From contig NC_092612.1 in the NCBI RefSeq assembly GCF_047663525.1, positions 2,451,501-2,515,500 of the forward strand: a stretch of 64,000 bases of DNA. Reading direction: 5' to 3'. The position numbers were made by a program, and so were the translations under genes. The notes below the pieces were generated by a model, which was not told the DNA's origin, did not search any database, and was given only the letters and a program-made list of their open reading frames with translations. How positions within the stretch are numbered: the stretch's first letter is position 1; each line of letters opens with the position of its first letter. Source of the stretch: Anas platyrhynchos. Its lineage: Eukaryota; Chordata; Aves; Anseriformes; Anatidae. Positions 35,501-47,147 of this stretch are shown one piece after another.

Positions 35501-38500
35501 ATCTGGAAACAAAAGGAAATGGTCTTTCCCCCCACCAAACAAGGCAGGAATGGTCTTGGGGCACCTCTGGTCACCATTTAATATGTCCAGTGGGCTTATT
35601 TGACTGGAAGTGGGATTATAGAAACCACACAGGGCAAGTACTGATGCTGGAAGAAAGAAGGTAGCTCATACTTGTGGGATTTTGATCACTTAATGCTCAG
35701 GTTCTGCTGGCTGCCATGCACATGCCAGCAAAGCAAGGATGAGCTTTCAGAAGCCAGGTGCTTCCTTGTGAGGCAGACCCTGGTGTAGGATACATCACTG
35801 TGCCCCTCATCATCACAAGCTGTGATGCTCATGCCCAGGTCAATTGCGTTGTGGTCCCGGGGAGGGGAAGGGCAACGATGTAGGCACAGCGCCCGCCGCC
35901 ACTGGTGCCACCGCACCTCGCTTCACACTCCCCTTTGTGCTCCAACTTTTGCTGTTGTTACAAAATCCCTCAGTGATGAGACTGTGGGAGTGATAAGAGA
36001 TCTGCATATTTAATGTAGCAGGGCTGTTGCTCAATTTTGACTTATCCTCCTTTTTGCTTTATCTGTTGCCATCTTACTTGGTAAGACTTCTTTCTAGGTT
36101 GAGGCCTGTCTTGATATGCCAGAGCAAACAGTGAAGTCCCATGTATATTTTTTTTCTAAAAGATGCTGCACTTTTTCAGATTTTTTAGATGTTTAATTAT
36201 TTAAAAGTAAACATTTTTTGACCATACTACCATCTCTTACCACATTCAGCAAACATCAGTTGAAAGGAGGAAATAAAAATTAAAAATAATAATAATAATT
36301 TAAAAAAAAAATAATTACTACTTCATTTTTTTTGGTAAAGCATTTATTGCATGATCTGGGTTTGGTATAGGTACAAAGTGAAGTATAGAACTTTGATATA
36401 TGGACAGCCAAAAAACACTTGAGGCGATCAGTTCTTTGGTATCCAGCAGACTCCAGGTGAGTGTCAAAGCATGCTCACTACCAGACATTGAGAGGTTTTA
36501 AACAGCAGTCAGAAACCTTTTGATCTGAAGGATATTTCTTTGACGCAGCCACTGTAACAGCTGGGAATTAAAGTCAGAGCAATCTGTGTTAGCACAAGCA
36601 TTGTTGCATGCCATTGCAAAGCTGCAGTGCTGGGCTGGTGCTGCTGCTACTGGTCGGGCAGGCCCAAGTCATCCCATTTCATAACGCCCCAATTCCCACT
36701 GTAGCACCAATCATTTCCCAATGGGCTTCAGAAGAATGAGGAACCAGGATGCAGGAAAGAGGAAAACTGAAAACAGGGTGTGCCCCTGGCCTTAATGTAT
36801 GTGGCAAACTGCAGGGGCCAGACAAAAGTGAAACCAGGAAAGGAACCCCTGGCTGGACTGTTGAATTGCCAAAGCCATTATATATTAATTGTTGGGGAAA
36901 GTTCTTCTTGGGGTATACTGACCTTATCAACACTGAAAACAGTGGTTGCATTCCTTGGCAGAGCGACATAAAGCATGCTGTGTGTCTAAATGAGGACTTG
37001 CAGAAAGAGTCCTCACCAAGATTGTGGGTGGTTAAGTACAATAATAAGCAAAAAGGGCAATTTCTCAGTGGAGGGTCTTAGGAGAAGAGCTGGCAGAAAT
37101 GAGAGCAAAGGCTTGAAGGCTCTGATCCCCAAAATAGAAGCAGAAGCAAGAGGTGGAGGTAGAAACACTTCCAGCTTTAAAATAATCCTTTCCTTCCGCC
37201 TCCTGCACCTGTCTGACACCAAGGATTAAGCAGGTAGAGCAGCAGGCTGTGCCTTGTCTGAGGAGATGCAGAGTGAGGAAATGGGCATGAAAAGGAAGGA
37301 GAAAATCTCTGCATGCTCAGCAGAGGTGGATCCCTGTCCTTGGGCCCAGGGTGCTGACGACACCTGAGCAGAAGCTGCCACCCCAAGCAACTCATGGCAT
37401 CAGTGCTGGGCACCACAGGGGCTGTCAGCCAGTTGCCAAGCCATTTGGCAACAGGGACAGGTCTTGCTTGGGTAGCAGTGAGCTGGTGAAGAGAGAGAAA
37501 GCTGATCTGAACACTGGTGATCACTTCTTTCTCTTCCTGGGGACTATCGAGTCCAAAAGGCTCTGAGCTATTTGTAGTCTCAGGGAAGATGCCAAGCTCC
37601 TGGAGCCCTGTGAGCTGCACAGGGTGTTCCGAGCTCTGTGTCCACCACACTGGTACAGGGCTGCCTACAGACCCCACAGTGCCTTATGTATGTCAAGGGG
37701 GTGCTGGACATTGCAGGTGTTTGGTATGTTAGGCCATTTTATTTTTTTCATATTGACTTAGTGAGAGAGGAACTGAGAGCTAGGAGAGAGATGGTTTACA
37801 TGGAGGGAAAGATTCTCCTCCATCTGACCAGTTTTTACACCTGCTTCCTCCTTCCCCACCACCCTGCAATGTGCAAAAGGCATGGCTGGAATAGGGAATT
37901 AAACAGAAAGTAATCCAAGAGCTCCAGACTCTCTGTCTGCAGTGTGCCTTGGTTGCATCCAGCCCATCTGCTACCAATCACCAGGCAGAAGCACGGCCCT
38001 TTCCTACAGTCAGGACGGATGTGAGGATCACACCTCTCATAGCCCACACAGAGGATGTAATCAGGAGGTACTGAGCAAATGCACTGTGGGAATGTGCGCC
38101 TTTGTGGTAATTATACTCCACCCTCCTGCTACAACTCTGATAGCTACAATCTGTGCTTTGTAGTGCACACAATGTTCTTCAGGGTCTCTATTAAATCACC
38201 TGAAAAGAGCCCTGTCATCCAAATGCTGGGGTGCTCTGGCTCTGCAATGGGATTTTCTTTCACTAAGGAGGGCTTTGTCTGAAGCTGAGGCATTGGACTG
38301 AGGTTTTGAAGTTCTGTTTTAACTCCCAGGTTTCAAACTTTCCCAAATTACTCTCCTCTGTGCATAAAATGGGGACATAATTCTGCTTTGATTCTCAGTC
38401 TCAGTACTGAGACTCCTATTTATGGGCCTGGGAAAGGGGATCTTCAGTAACATGAAGGAGCAGTTGGTTGGAAGCAAAACACTTTTATAACAGATTACAG

Positions 38501-41482
38501 ACCTCACATGGCTCAGCTGGGACCAAGGCTAACTGTAGAGCTCATTTCAGTGAATGTGAGCACTTAACTTTGATGTTGAAATGCAGGAAAGTGGTGCCAG
38601 ATTCTGATTTTCTTGCCATCCCTTAACAGTTTGGCAATATAATGTTTTACTACTTGTTCCTTTAACAAACTGTCACTGTGTCAGCAGCTCCGTGTTGCCT
38701 TGACCTATCCAGCCAAGCTAACAAGCCTCATTTAGAGCAACCAAACTAAGGTTTGTTACACTTCTTTTCCCAGGACATGTACCTAAAACCCCAGGACGTG
38801 TCTTTTATGTGTCAGAACACGCTAAACCTCTTACTACTGCATCCTGACTGTCCTTGATCTTAATAGCAGAGATAAACAAGCTGTTCTAGATATGCTAAGT
38901 ATATGGTACAACCACAGCCCTTAATTTGGTTTTCAGACAAACAGTGAATCCTTTGACTTCTATCTTCCCTGCCCTACTTACCTCTTCACAAAGGGGCTTT
39001 GATATCACCCGCCGTTCTGTCTCCATCACGTTAGCAGTGGTGTGGTCCCACCTGAGTGTTTCTAGGGGTACACATAGCAGCTGTACTGTAAGAAATAGCA
39101 CACCAGAACTCAGCAGAAGACTGGGTGGGAAATGGGGGGGGGGATTTTTATTTAACTGTATTAGGCTCTACACACTGGGATACTCATCCACATGCTTGCA
39201 AGCAGCCCAATGCAAATGAGGAGCTTGTGTAGGACATCTCAGGAGCAGCACAGAACAAGGGACACTGGGGACAGTGGCTTCACTACATCTGGGCTCCTCT
39301 TGGTCAGCAGTGATGACCTGCTTTGGAAGTGTATCTTGCAAAAGCTGCAGATGTAGGCAGGTGTTCTGCCTCAGCCTTGCATGCCTCATGCCCAGTACTT
39401 CCCCAGCAAGCTTGCAGGATGCTGCTGTCCTCAACTAGAGCCCCAACAGTTATCCTCTGTCTCTTTGCCAGGATAAATGAAAGAAAACACACTAGCAACA
39501 TGCATAGTTAAGAGTTCTTGGCTTTCATCCAGAATAGCTTTCCAAATTACAGGTTTGTCCAAGTCTTTGAAAACTCAGGGTAGCTGATAGGCTTCCAAAC
39601 TGTTTCTAATAGGCCATCTTTTCAGACCCCTAACAGACGAAAGCCCCGAGCTGTCCCATGAGTTTTCCTTCAGGTGAGAGCCTTCAGCAGAGCACCATGA
39701 CCTGCAGAAAAAGGTCACTCGCCGGCGATGCCTTCTTCTCCTTGGCAGGGTGGCTTCCAGGCTGGGGCTCTGTGAGGCTGATGGTGCTGCTGGCAGAAAT
39801 TAGCTGAGAGGTGCAAGCACCAAGATGAGATAAGGCTGAGCAGATCCCTGCTTCAGGGCAGGAAATGCACCTCGGCAAAGCAAGCAGGGAGGCAAATAGC
39901 AGAGACTCCAGGTGGCACAGCCCGCGGCTCTCCGTTGAGAAGCATGGCTCTGAACCAAAACAAGATACAGCTGCCCCTGTCAGCTCTGAGTGAAGGATCC
40001 TTCCAGTACTTGAAGGCTTGCTGGAGGCTTTTACTGGAAGAGCTCACTGTTTGTTATAATTCCAGTTTGGCAGAGGAAGGGCATGAAGAGTGCGGCAAAC
40101 TATATCGACTGTGAATTCCCCTGTGGCCCATGCAGTTAAAGGATGAAGTGCTGCAGGAGGAGAATGACAAAAATGACTCCTTTTATCTCTTAACCCATGC
40201 GTAAATGCAGCAAAATACTGCATGCAACAGGCAAAAATACATGTATGATACTCTCCCTGCAAGAAAAGCTTTTCCTATTCTCATATGCTCCCAAGAGTTT
40301 TAACCAAAGTATAATATATAATTTATCTGCCATCTAGAATAAAACTCCCAGTACAGTCCTGCCCTGTTTCAAAGCTGCTCCTTTTCTGTCATGATCATCC
40401 TGCCTATGACAGAACACTCAATGCCCAGAGCATCTTTGTCATTGTGTATATAACTACCAGTTAACATAGCGATGAAATAACTTTTGGACTTTCTTTAACA
40501 CTAAAATTGTGTAAGCTGGCTGTGTTTTAACACCCCAGGCTATGTCAGGCACTGTCTATGCAAAAACTTGGGAAGTACCAATGAGGTTTTGAAAATCCAC
40601 TACCCCGAGGGAAAACCTGGCTCTTCTGGCACCTGCAGGGCTGTGCGTGGCTCCCGAGACATGGCAGCGTGCGGTGGCTGTGCTCTTGCAGTGCTACTGG
40701 CTCGTGTCTATAACCACTGAGGGGGCAGACAGCCCCTCCACTCATGTGTCAAGGTCTCTGCAAGCCAGTGGGATAGAAGAAAAAAGGTCACAGTCCTAAC
40801 CCAGGTGCTCTGACACTCCTGAAATTCTGCTCAAATACCTCTTCACTGCTCCTTTGGCTGTTTGTTTGTTTTTTTCCCTTCTTTTTCTCTGTAGGTCAAA
40901 TTTTCCAAGGCTATAGAGCACATGGAGCCTCCCAGGTTTGCATCACTTCAGGCTCTGGCTGTAAAGGTATGCGCTGTCATTTGGGGAGGCTGGAGTCCAC
41001 TGTGTGTCCCTACCGCCCCTAGCTATACTGTGGGTGTCATTAGAAACGTATAATATACTCCTACCAGTCTGCCAGTTACAACACAAAATAATAACATGCT
41101 GGAGTCATGTCTGAGTGTTCAGAAGCATCTTCTGAAATGAGAAAGAGATTTCCTATGCCTAAAAAAAGTTCCTTTTTTTCCCCCTCTCATTTCCTATTAC
41201 AGGACTGTTGAACCCCTGTGTAGGGAGAATGTGAAAGTAAATCACATGTTTTTTTCTGAAAACCCAAGAACATGTTTGATTTTCCCAGTTTCTTCACTCT
41301 ACTTGTAGTAGGTGGAGCCATCCGGTGACTTGAATATAGCTGAAAACAAAAGAGGTGGTGGAATGGAGATATCAATCAGAAATGACAAGCCCAAAATTAT
41401 GCCAAGTAAGTGGGTAGTTGTGGTTGGGTTTGGCACATAAATAAATCAATCACTGTTTCCTTCCAAGAGGAGGACTAGATAC

Positions 41483-41557
41483 TATATAAAAGTTCTCACA
41501 TACAAGGTTTCCTCACTCCATTTGACTTCTTTCCACTGGTTCGTGCTGTGGGACACG
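41483..41557 (+). promoter_or_regulatory. TATA box and non-coding exon 1 of the His/Gln-repeat loricrin gene
   Basis: TATATAAAAG at 41483-41492. Exon 1 runs from about 41514 to 41557 and ends GTGGGACACG before GTAAGGC. No perfect AP-1 site is seen in the proximal 100 bp, unlike the three loricrin-type genes downstream. The intron is about 1.37 kb. Confidence 0.75.
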
Positions 41558-42944
41558 GTAAGGCATTTCATGCTGCTGCTGAAAATTAACTTGTCTGATT
41601 AGCCTTGAAATACTCAGCTGGAAAAGGTGGGAGTAAATATGTCTTTTGGGTCTCATAGTCCAAAAATTGCTCCTTATTTACAGGCAATCGTTTTTGTTCT
41701 AATGACTCATTACTTAATTATACAGAAAAGAGGGAGAGCTGAGACAGAAAGAATCATCTTTGGAGGCCCTTTCTTTTGCCTGCACTTAACAACATGTGCA
41801 ACTGCTGCATATAGGCAGCTCTGAAATATTACTGGAATATACTATTTAAAAAAAAAAAAAAAAAAAAAACAGGAAAAAGAAAGAGTTCTTGCAGGTACTT
41901 AGTAAAGCATGGGAAAACAAAGGAACTAAAAAACAAAAAGCACTTTTTTTCCAGCCTTTCATGTGAATTTCATCTAAAGGGTTCTCTCTCTCTTTTTCTT
42001 TTTCTTTTTTTTTTTTTTTTTGTGTGTGTTTGGAGACATCAACCTGCTGACCTGTAGACCCTTTTCATTAAGAGAGGTGTCACTTGCCTGTCAAAGGAAT
42101 ATAAAATACAAATTTCTACTGCCAGCAGACAAAGGTGTGAGCTGTGGTGGGGATTAAGTGCCCAAATTGCTCAAACTCCACAACATCTCTGCAGGTCTCA
42201 GCCTTGGGTACTAGCCACCACTGAACCCTTGCAGCTGGTGGCCTAGCACATTCTGCTGAAACTTTGTGTAGCTTGTATTTGTACTGCTATTATCTTTGCC
42301 ATAGGCTGTTGCTATATCTTATAAAATTTTAAGAAGAAATAAAACAGTCACTGTGCCCTTTTGAACCCAAGATTGAAGGATTTCAAAGTGCAATGGAGTT
42401 ATTCTGGAAATGATGAGCCATGTTTTTTGTTTCTTGTCTGACATGGAATACTAACACTGAGCATTACAACCCTTTCAAAATTCCCAAACCACACTTGGAT
42501 AAGGGTAATTCTGGTGTACCACAGCCTTGTGTGTCTCTTCCAGTGGAATGCCACTCTGGAAGCTTCCTGCAAGAATGAACAGTTAAGGAATGATTACAGT
42601 TGCACCTGTCCTAGGGGGAAAAAAAATAAAAATAAAATAAAAACAGTTAGGTATGAATAGAGAAGACCCTGAAGAAGACATGATCAAGGGATATGGAATA
42701 AGCTGAAAACTTCCCAGACCCTTTCTGGTTTCTTTTTAGTGTTATACATTTCTGAGGATGGCAGTTCCCTTTTGCATTAGCTATCAGTGGTGGCTGGGGG
42801 GCAGAAAGGGAAGAGGAGATATTTTCATCAATCAGCCTGACTTTGGAAGGGGAAGGGGAGGGGCAGTGACACAAGTTGTCTTCTCTCTGCATTTGCTAAG
42901 GCCTGTTTTTCTTTCTCTTGGAGGGCTCTCTGGTGTCTGCAACG

Positions 42945-44780
42945 ATGGGCTCCCATCAGCAGAAGGGCGACGGACAAGGGATCTCTGAGCAGTCTGGTGG
43001 ATGCCATGGCGGTGGTGGAGGAGGAAGTTCATGCCATGGTGGTGGTGGAGGAGGAAGTTCATGCCATGGTGGTGGTGGAGGAGGATCCTGCCACTCCAGT
43101 GGGGGTGGAGGCTCTATAGGATACCAGACCCAGGGATCGTCCTGCCACAGTGGAGGAAGCGGTGGTGGTGCTATCTACCAGACCCACATATCATCATCTT
43201 CCTTTGGAGGAGGAGGAGGAGGAGGAGGAGGATCTTCAGGCCACCAGAGCCAAGGATCCATCGGCGGTGGAAGTGGTGGTGGCGGTGGGTCAGGCCACCA
43301 GGGACAGGAACCCATCTGCATTATTGGAGGAGGCGGCGGTGGCAGTGGTGGAGGTGGAGGAGGTTACAGCCACCAAAGCCAAGGCTCCATCTGCATTGGA
43401 GGTGGCAGCATGGGTGGAGGAGGTGGAGGTGGTTCTGGCCACCAGGGCCAGGGACCCATCTGCATTGGTGGAGGTGGAGGAGGAGGAGGAGGAGGTGGTG
43501 GTTCTGGACACCAGAGCCAAGGACCAATCTGCATTGGTGGAGGAGGAGGAAAAGGAGGTGGAGGAGGAGGAGGTGGTGGTTCTGGTCACCAGGGCCAGGG
43601 ATCCATCTGCATTATTGGTGGAGGTGGAGGAGGAGGAGGTGGAGGAGGAGGTGGAAAAGGAGGTGGAGGAGGAGGAGGTGGTGGTTCTGGTCACCAGGGC
43701 CAGGGATCCATCTGCATTATTGGTGGAGGTGGAGGAGGAGGAGGTGGAGGAGGAGGAGGAGGTGGTTCTGGCCACCAGAGCCAAGGACCCATCTGCATTG
43801 GTGGAGGAGGAGGAGGAAAAGGAGGAGGTGGTGGTTCTAGCCACCAAGGCCAAGGACCTGTCTGCATTATTGGTGGAGGTGGAGGAGGTGGAGGTGGAGG
43901 AGGTGGTTCTGGCCACCAGAGCCAAGGACCCATCTGCATTATTGGTGGAGGAGGAGGCGGAGGTGGTTCTGGCCACCAGGGACAAGGACCCATCTGCATA
44001 AGTGGAGGAGGAGGAGGAGGAGGAGGAGGTGGAGGAGGTGGTTCTGGCCACCAAGGCCAAGGACCAATCTGCATTATTGGTGGAGGTGGAGGAGGAGGTG
44101 GAGGAGGTGGTTCCGGCCACCAGAGCCAAGGACCCATCTGCATTGGTGGAGGAGGAGGAGGAGGCGGAGGAGGTGGTTCTGGCCACCAAGGCCAAGGACC
44201 TGTCTGCATTATTGGTGGAGGTGGTGGAGGAGGAGGAGGAGGAGGTGGAGGTGGTGGTTCTGGCCACCAAGGCCAAATACCCGTCTGCATTATTGGTGGA
44301 GGAGGAGGAGGAGGAGGTGGTTCTGGCCACCAGGGCCAAGGACCCATCTGCATTGGTGGAGGAGGAGGAGGAGGTGGAGGAGGTGGAGGAGGTGGGTCTG
44401 GCCACCAAGGCCAAGGACCTGTCTGCATTATTGGTGGAGGAGGAGGTGGAGGAGGTGGTTCTGGCCACCAGAGTCAGGGACCCATCTGCATAGGTGGAGG
44501 AGGAGGAGGAGGAGGTGGAGGAGGTGGTTCTGGCCACCAAGGCCAAGGACCCATCTGCATTATTGGTGGAGGTGGAGGTGGTGGAGGAGGAGGAGGTGGT
44601 TCTGGCCACCAAGGCCAAGGATCCATCTGTATTATTGGAGGAGGTGGTTCTGGCCAGAGCCAGGGTTCCTCTTCTTTTGGAGGAGGTGGTGGTGGAGGTG
44701 GTTCATCGAGCTCTGGGGGTATGTCCATTCAGCAGCAAACCCAACCAATCTCCTGGCCACCACAGACTAAACATAAGTAG
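42945..44780 (+). CDS. LOR: Loricrin-like Gly-rich protein with HQxQGPICI repeats, 611 aa
   Basis: Starts MGSHQQKGDGQGISEQSGGC. An N-terminal part with Cys-His pairs in Gly loops (SSCHGGGGGG) is followed by about 20 copies of a unit close to SGHQGQGPICIIGGGG with Gly runs of variable length. The end is QQQTQPISWPPQTKHK. Exon 2 begins at 42924 after CTCTTGGAG, and the first ATG is at 42945. Each repeat carries one Cys, one His and usually two Gln, so disulfides and transglutaminase links could be spaced regularly along a flexible Gly chain. Loricrin-type architecture (Gly loops, Gln/Lys ends) is clear. Which numbered bird loricrin it matches is not certain. The units differ from those of the two loricrins downstream. 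Repeat number is expected to vary between individuals and to be prone to assembly error. Confidence 0.88.
   Translation: MGSHQQKGDGQGISEQSGGCHGGGGGGSSCHGGGGGGSSCHGGGGGGSCHSSGGGGSIGYQTQGSSCHSGGSGGGAIYQTHISSSSFGGGGGGGGGSSGHQSQGSIGGGSGGGGGSGHQGQEPICIIGGGGGGSGGGGGGYSHQSQGSICIGGGSMGGGGGGGSGHQGQGPICIGGGGGGGGGGGGSGHQSQGPICIGGGGGKGGGGGGGGGSGHQGQGSICIIGGGGGGGGGGGGGKGGGGGGGGGSGHQGQGSICIIGGGGGGGGGGGGGGGSGHQSQGPICIGGGGGGKGGGGGSSHQGQGPVCIIGGGGGGGGGGGGSGHQSQGPICIIGGGGGGGGSGHQGQGPICISGGGGGGGGGGGGGSGHQGQGPICIIGGGGGGGGGGGSGHQSQGPICIGGGGGGGGGGGSGHQGQGPVCIIGGGGGGGGGGGGGGGSGHQGQIPVCIIGGGGGGGGGSGHQGQGPICIGGGGGGGGGGGGGGSGHQGQGPVCIIGGGGGGGGGSGHQSQGPICIGGGGGGGGGGGGSGHQGQGPICIIGGGGGGGGGGGGSGHQGQGSICIIGGGGSGQSQGSSSFGGGGGGGGSSSSGGMSIQQQTQPISWPPQTKHK
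43005..44720 (+). repeat. Coding minisatellite/GGA-GGT repeat tract
   Basis: Nested repeats. Trinucleotide GGA/GGT/GGC runs encode polyglycine and alternate with a conserved block of about 40 bp (GGCCACCAGGGCCAAGGACC, then CATCTGCATTATTGG). The coding strand is extremely G-rich with many GG doublets spaced by one base. As a result other frames and the opposite strand are also open for long distances. Confidence 0.95.
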
Positions 44781-44834
44781 TGGCCTTGTAACAAGAAAGC
44801 CCAGAATATAAACGTCACATTTATTTCTTTCTCT

Positions 44835-45011
44835 ATTAAATGTAAGAATACTCGTGTGGTTCCTTCTTCCTCTTCATTGGAATATTTCTCTTCACCTCTC
44901 CAGCTGACCAGAACCTCTGGTGGTGTGTATCAGTAACTTGCACCTTCATGCAGGTTGTTTGATATGTCCATTTTCTGCCTCAACTTTCTAACACTTGCAC
45001 AAGATAATAAA
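44835..45011 (+). terminator. Poly(A) signals of the 42.9 kb loricrin gene
   Basis: ATTAAA at 44835-44840, only 55 bp after the stop, and AATAAA at 45006-45011. Confidence 0.55.
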
Positions 45012-45964
45012 ACTTGCCGCTCTAGAGAGCTTCAGTGTCTAAGTGGTTGGATTTTGTTTTACACCATGTATTTTGCATTATTTCCCTTATGATAATTTTC
45101 TTCTGAGGTGATGTTGTTGTAATAAAACTCCAGAGTACAACTGCATTGAAAACCCACTGTAAAAGAAATCTTGGATTCTGTAAATATTTCAGGTCATCTT
45201 TAATGTCGATTGCTACACCTGACCCTGACCCATCAGACAAGGTCCCACAAAGTTAAATATTGCAAGCAGTCTCTCTACCTCACCCAGATACCATGAAATG
45301 CCAGAGGAAGGTGTAGATAAGTTAGGAGAGGAAAGATGCAAAAACTCTTATCCTGTAGCACAAAGAATTGCAAGGCAGCATTACAGGTGTGAGGCTGAGC
45401 CCCTTGCACGTGCACAGTGAAGGTGCTCTCGGTGCTCACAGATGCACCAAGCAGCTGCTGAGAGATAAAGGAGGGGTCTGTCAAACTCCAGCTCCAGCTC
45501 TGACCCCTGGTGCAGCCAGCAGCAGGGGCGGGACTGCAGGCAGCCCCTCCAAGGGCGGAGTTTGTTGAGCCTGGAGCAAGTAGGGAGCTCCTCATTCATG
45601 CGGGAGTAAAACATCGCTCCAGGTATGAGTCTTCAGTGGGAGTTTCCCTATGGGAAGTGCTTTCTTTGATGTGGTATATTCTGGCAATTAGCAGTTGCAA
45701 TATGGAATGGAAATAAACAGTAACAATTCTTCTGGCAGGCAGCTCAGCCTCTCCCATTTACCATTTACCATTACTTCGAACAGGCTGGCAAGTTAACGTT
45801 TAAAAGAAAAATAGCCCTTGAGGGTAAATATCAGAGCGAGAGGTGCTGGGCAGCCGAGGTGACAGCGAAGTGTCCCTGCTGCTGTCCCATCTTCAGCCCC
45901 AGCACCCAGCTCGGCCACCACAGCCCAGGCTGGCACAGGAGTACCCCATCCCCTGCCTGCCCCA

Positions 45965-46085
45965 TCCAGGGGATCCAGCCTGCACCAATCAGCACCCAGA
46001 GCATCCAGCCTGCACCAATCAGAACCCAGGGCACCCAGCTTTCACCAATCAGGATGTGAGGAGTCCAGCCAGCTGCACCAATGGG
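45965..46085. repeat. 30-bp tandem repeat carrying CCAAT boxes
   Basis: Imperfect repeats of about 30 bp containing TGCACCAATCAG. CCAAT pentamers start at 45985, 46015, 46045 and 46078, so the first three are exactly 30 bp apart. The array lies 535-630 bp upstream of the TATA box at 46617. Confidence 0.85.
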
Positions 46086-46513
46086 CAGGCAGGGGCTGAA
46101 GCCAGGACCCCCGCCCCAAGCACCTGGCTGGATGTCTTCACCCCACCTGCAAGGGGCAGCGTCCCCTCCCACAAGGGACATCACAATGCAGGCAGGACGG
46201 GTGTGCTGGGGTAGTCCAGTCATGGGGAACCTTCTGCCCCCCTCTGCGGCCCCATGGCTGCAGTCCTACCCAATGCAGCTCTCTCCTTTCCCTTGGGCAT
46301 CTCCATATCCCATCACATTCAATAAACTCACTGTCATTTCAGCTGCCACCCACCACCCCATCAACCTCTCCTAGCATGGGTGGGGGGCTCTAGCTGCAGC
46401 CCCACAGCCCCAGCCTTCGCCCTCAACCACGGGGCAGAGCTCACACGATATCCACAGCCAGACTTCAAGTAGCCTAGGAAGTGATGCACCAGAGAGGCAT
46501 CGATCTGATTCAA

Positions 46514-46694
46514 TGACTCAGGACAAGTGGGCTGATGGAGAACAGTTTGTTTTGTAAATCCACCCATCGCCATTCCTCTGGATGCCTCACATCCCAATTA
46601 GGAAAACTAGAAACGGTATAAAGGTTGCAGAGTCTCCCAGGTGCTCCATTCGCTCAGCTTTGCTCTGCTCTCCGTGTTGCCAGAACAGGGAAGG
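46514..46694 (+). promoter_or_regulatory. Promoter and non-coding exon 1 of the 47.1 kb loricrin gene
   Basis: Perfect AP-1 site TGACTCA at 46514-46520, about 97 bp upstream of TATAAAGG (46617-46624). Exon 1 runs from about 46648 to 46694 and ends CAGGGAAGG before GTAAGTC. The intron is 438 bp. Confidence 0.8.
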
Positions 46695-47147
46695 GTAAGT
46701 CCATTTCTGCTGAAGGGAGCAATGCTTCTCGAATATTTGTGCTTACAAAACAGAAATGTTTTGGTGGAGTATGCCTGATGGGTGGTGGCTTGAAGGTCAG
46801 GTGAATTTAATTTGGTGAATTTAAGCTTTTTGTGGATATCACCAGAAGCAGGATCATCCCATGATACTGGAAATAGTGTTCCAGGAGGATAGAGATCTAG
46901 CTGGAATATCTATGAGATAAAAGACTCTAAATTAACAGCTGATTAGCTATCTGGTCTCTACTGTCAGCAAAAAGCTTTATGTGTGATTGGGATGGGTGGA
47001 TAACAAAGTACATAAAGAAAAGGGCATTTGGTGACTCCAGAGGCTCTGCTTAAAGTGGCACACTGGTGCTTCTGCCTGGGGTCCGTGTCAGCAGTGGCTT
47101 CCTTTGGGTAACAAGCATGCTCTTCCTTGCAGAGTTGCTATACAAAG

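Larger units (their letters stand above)
29610..41480. other. About 12 kb with no gene I can support
   Basis: Many short open frames on both strands (mostly 60-170 codons) show no homology I recognise, no EDC composition and no TATA/GTAAG pair. It contains a MIR-like SINE fossil (30140-30235), possibly a second SINE tail (38340-38385), an AT hairpin (32479-32509) and short poly(T)/poly(A) runs (31141-31157, 36300-36311). It could hold enhancers or long non-coding RNA, which cannot be seen from sequence alone. Confidence 0.55.

Noticed and set aside
43290-44618. Long antisense and alternative-frame open frames (Pro/Trp-rich, Ser/Thr-rich, Glu/Val-rich, Arg/Trp-rich) across the 42.9 kb loricrin
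   Set aside because: They arise because the GGA/GGT and HQxQ repeat units are multiples of three bases and lack stops in all frames. No promoter, splice or start context supports them.
42945-44780. CRISPR-like array (regular repeats with variable spacers)
   Set aside because: The repeats are in-frame coding units of a eukaryotic Gly-rich protein. Spacers are polyglycine codons of varying length.
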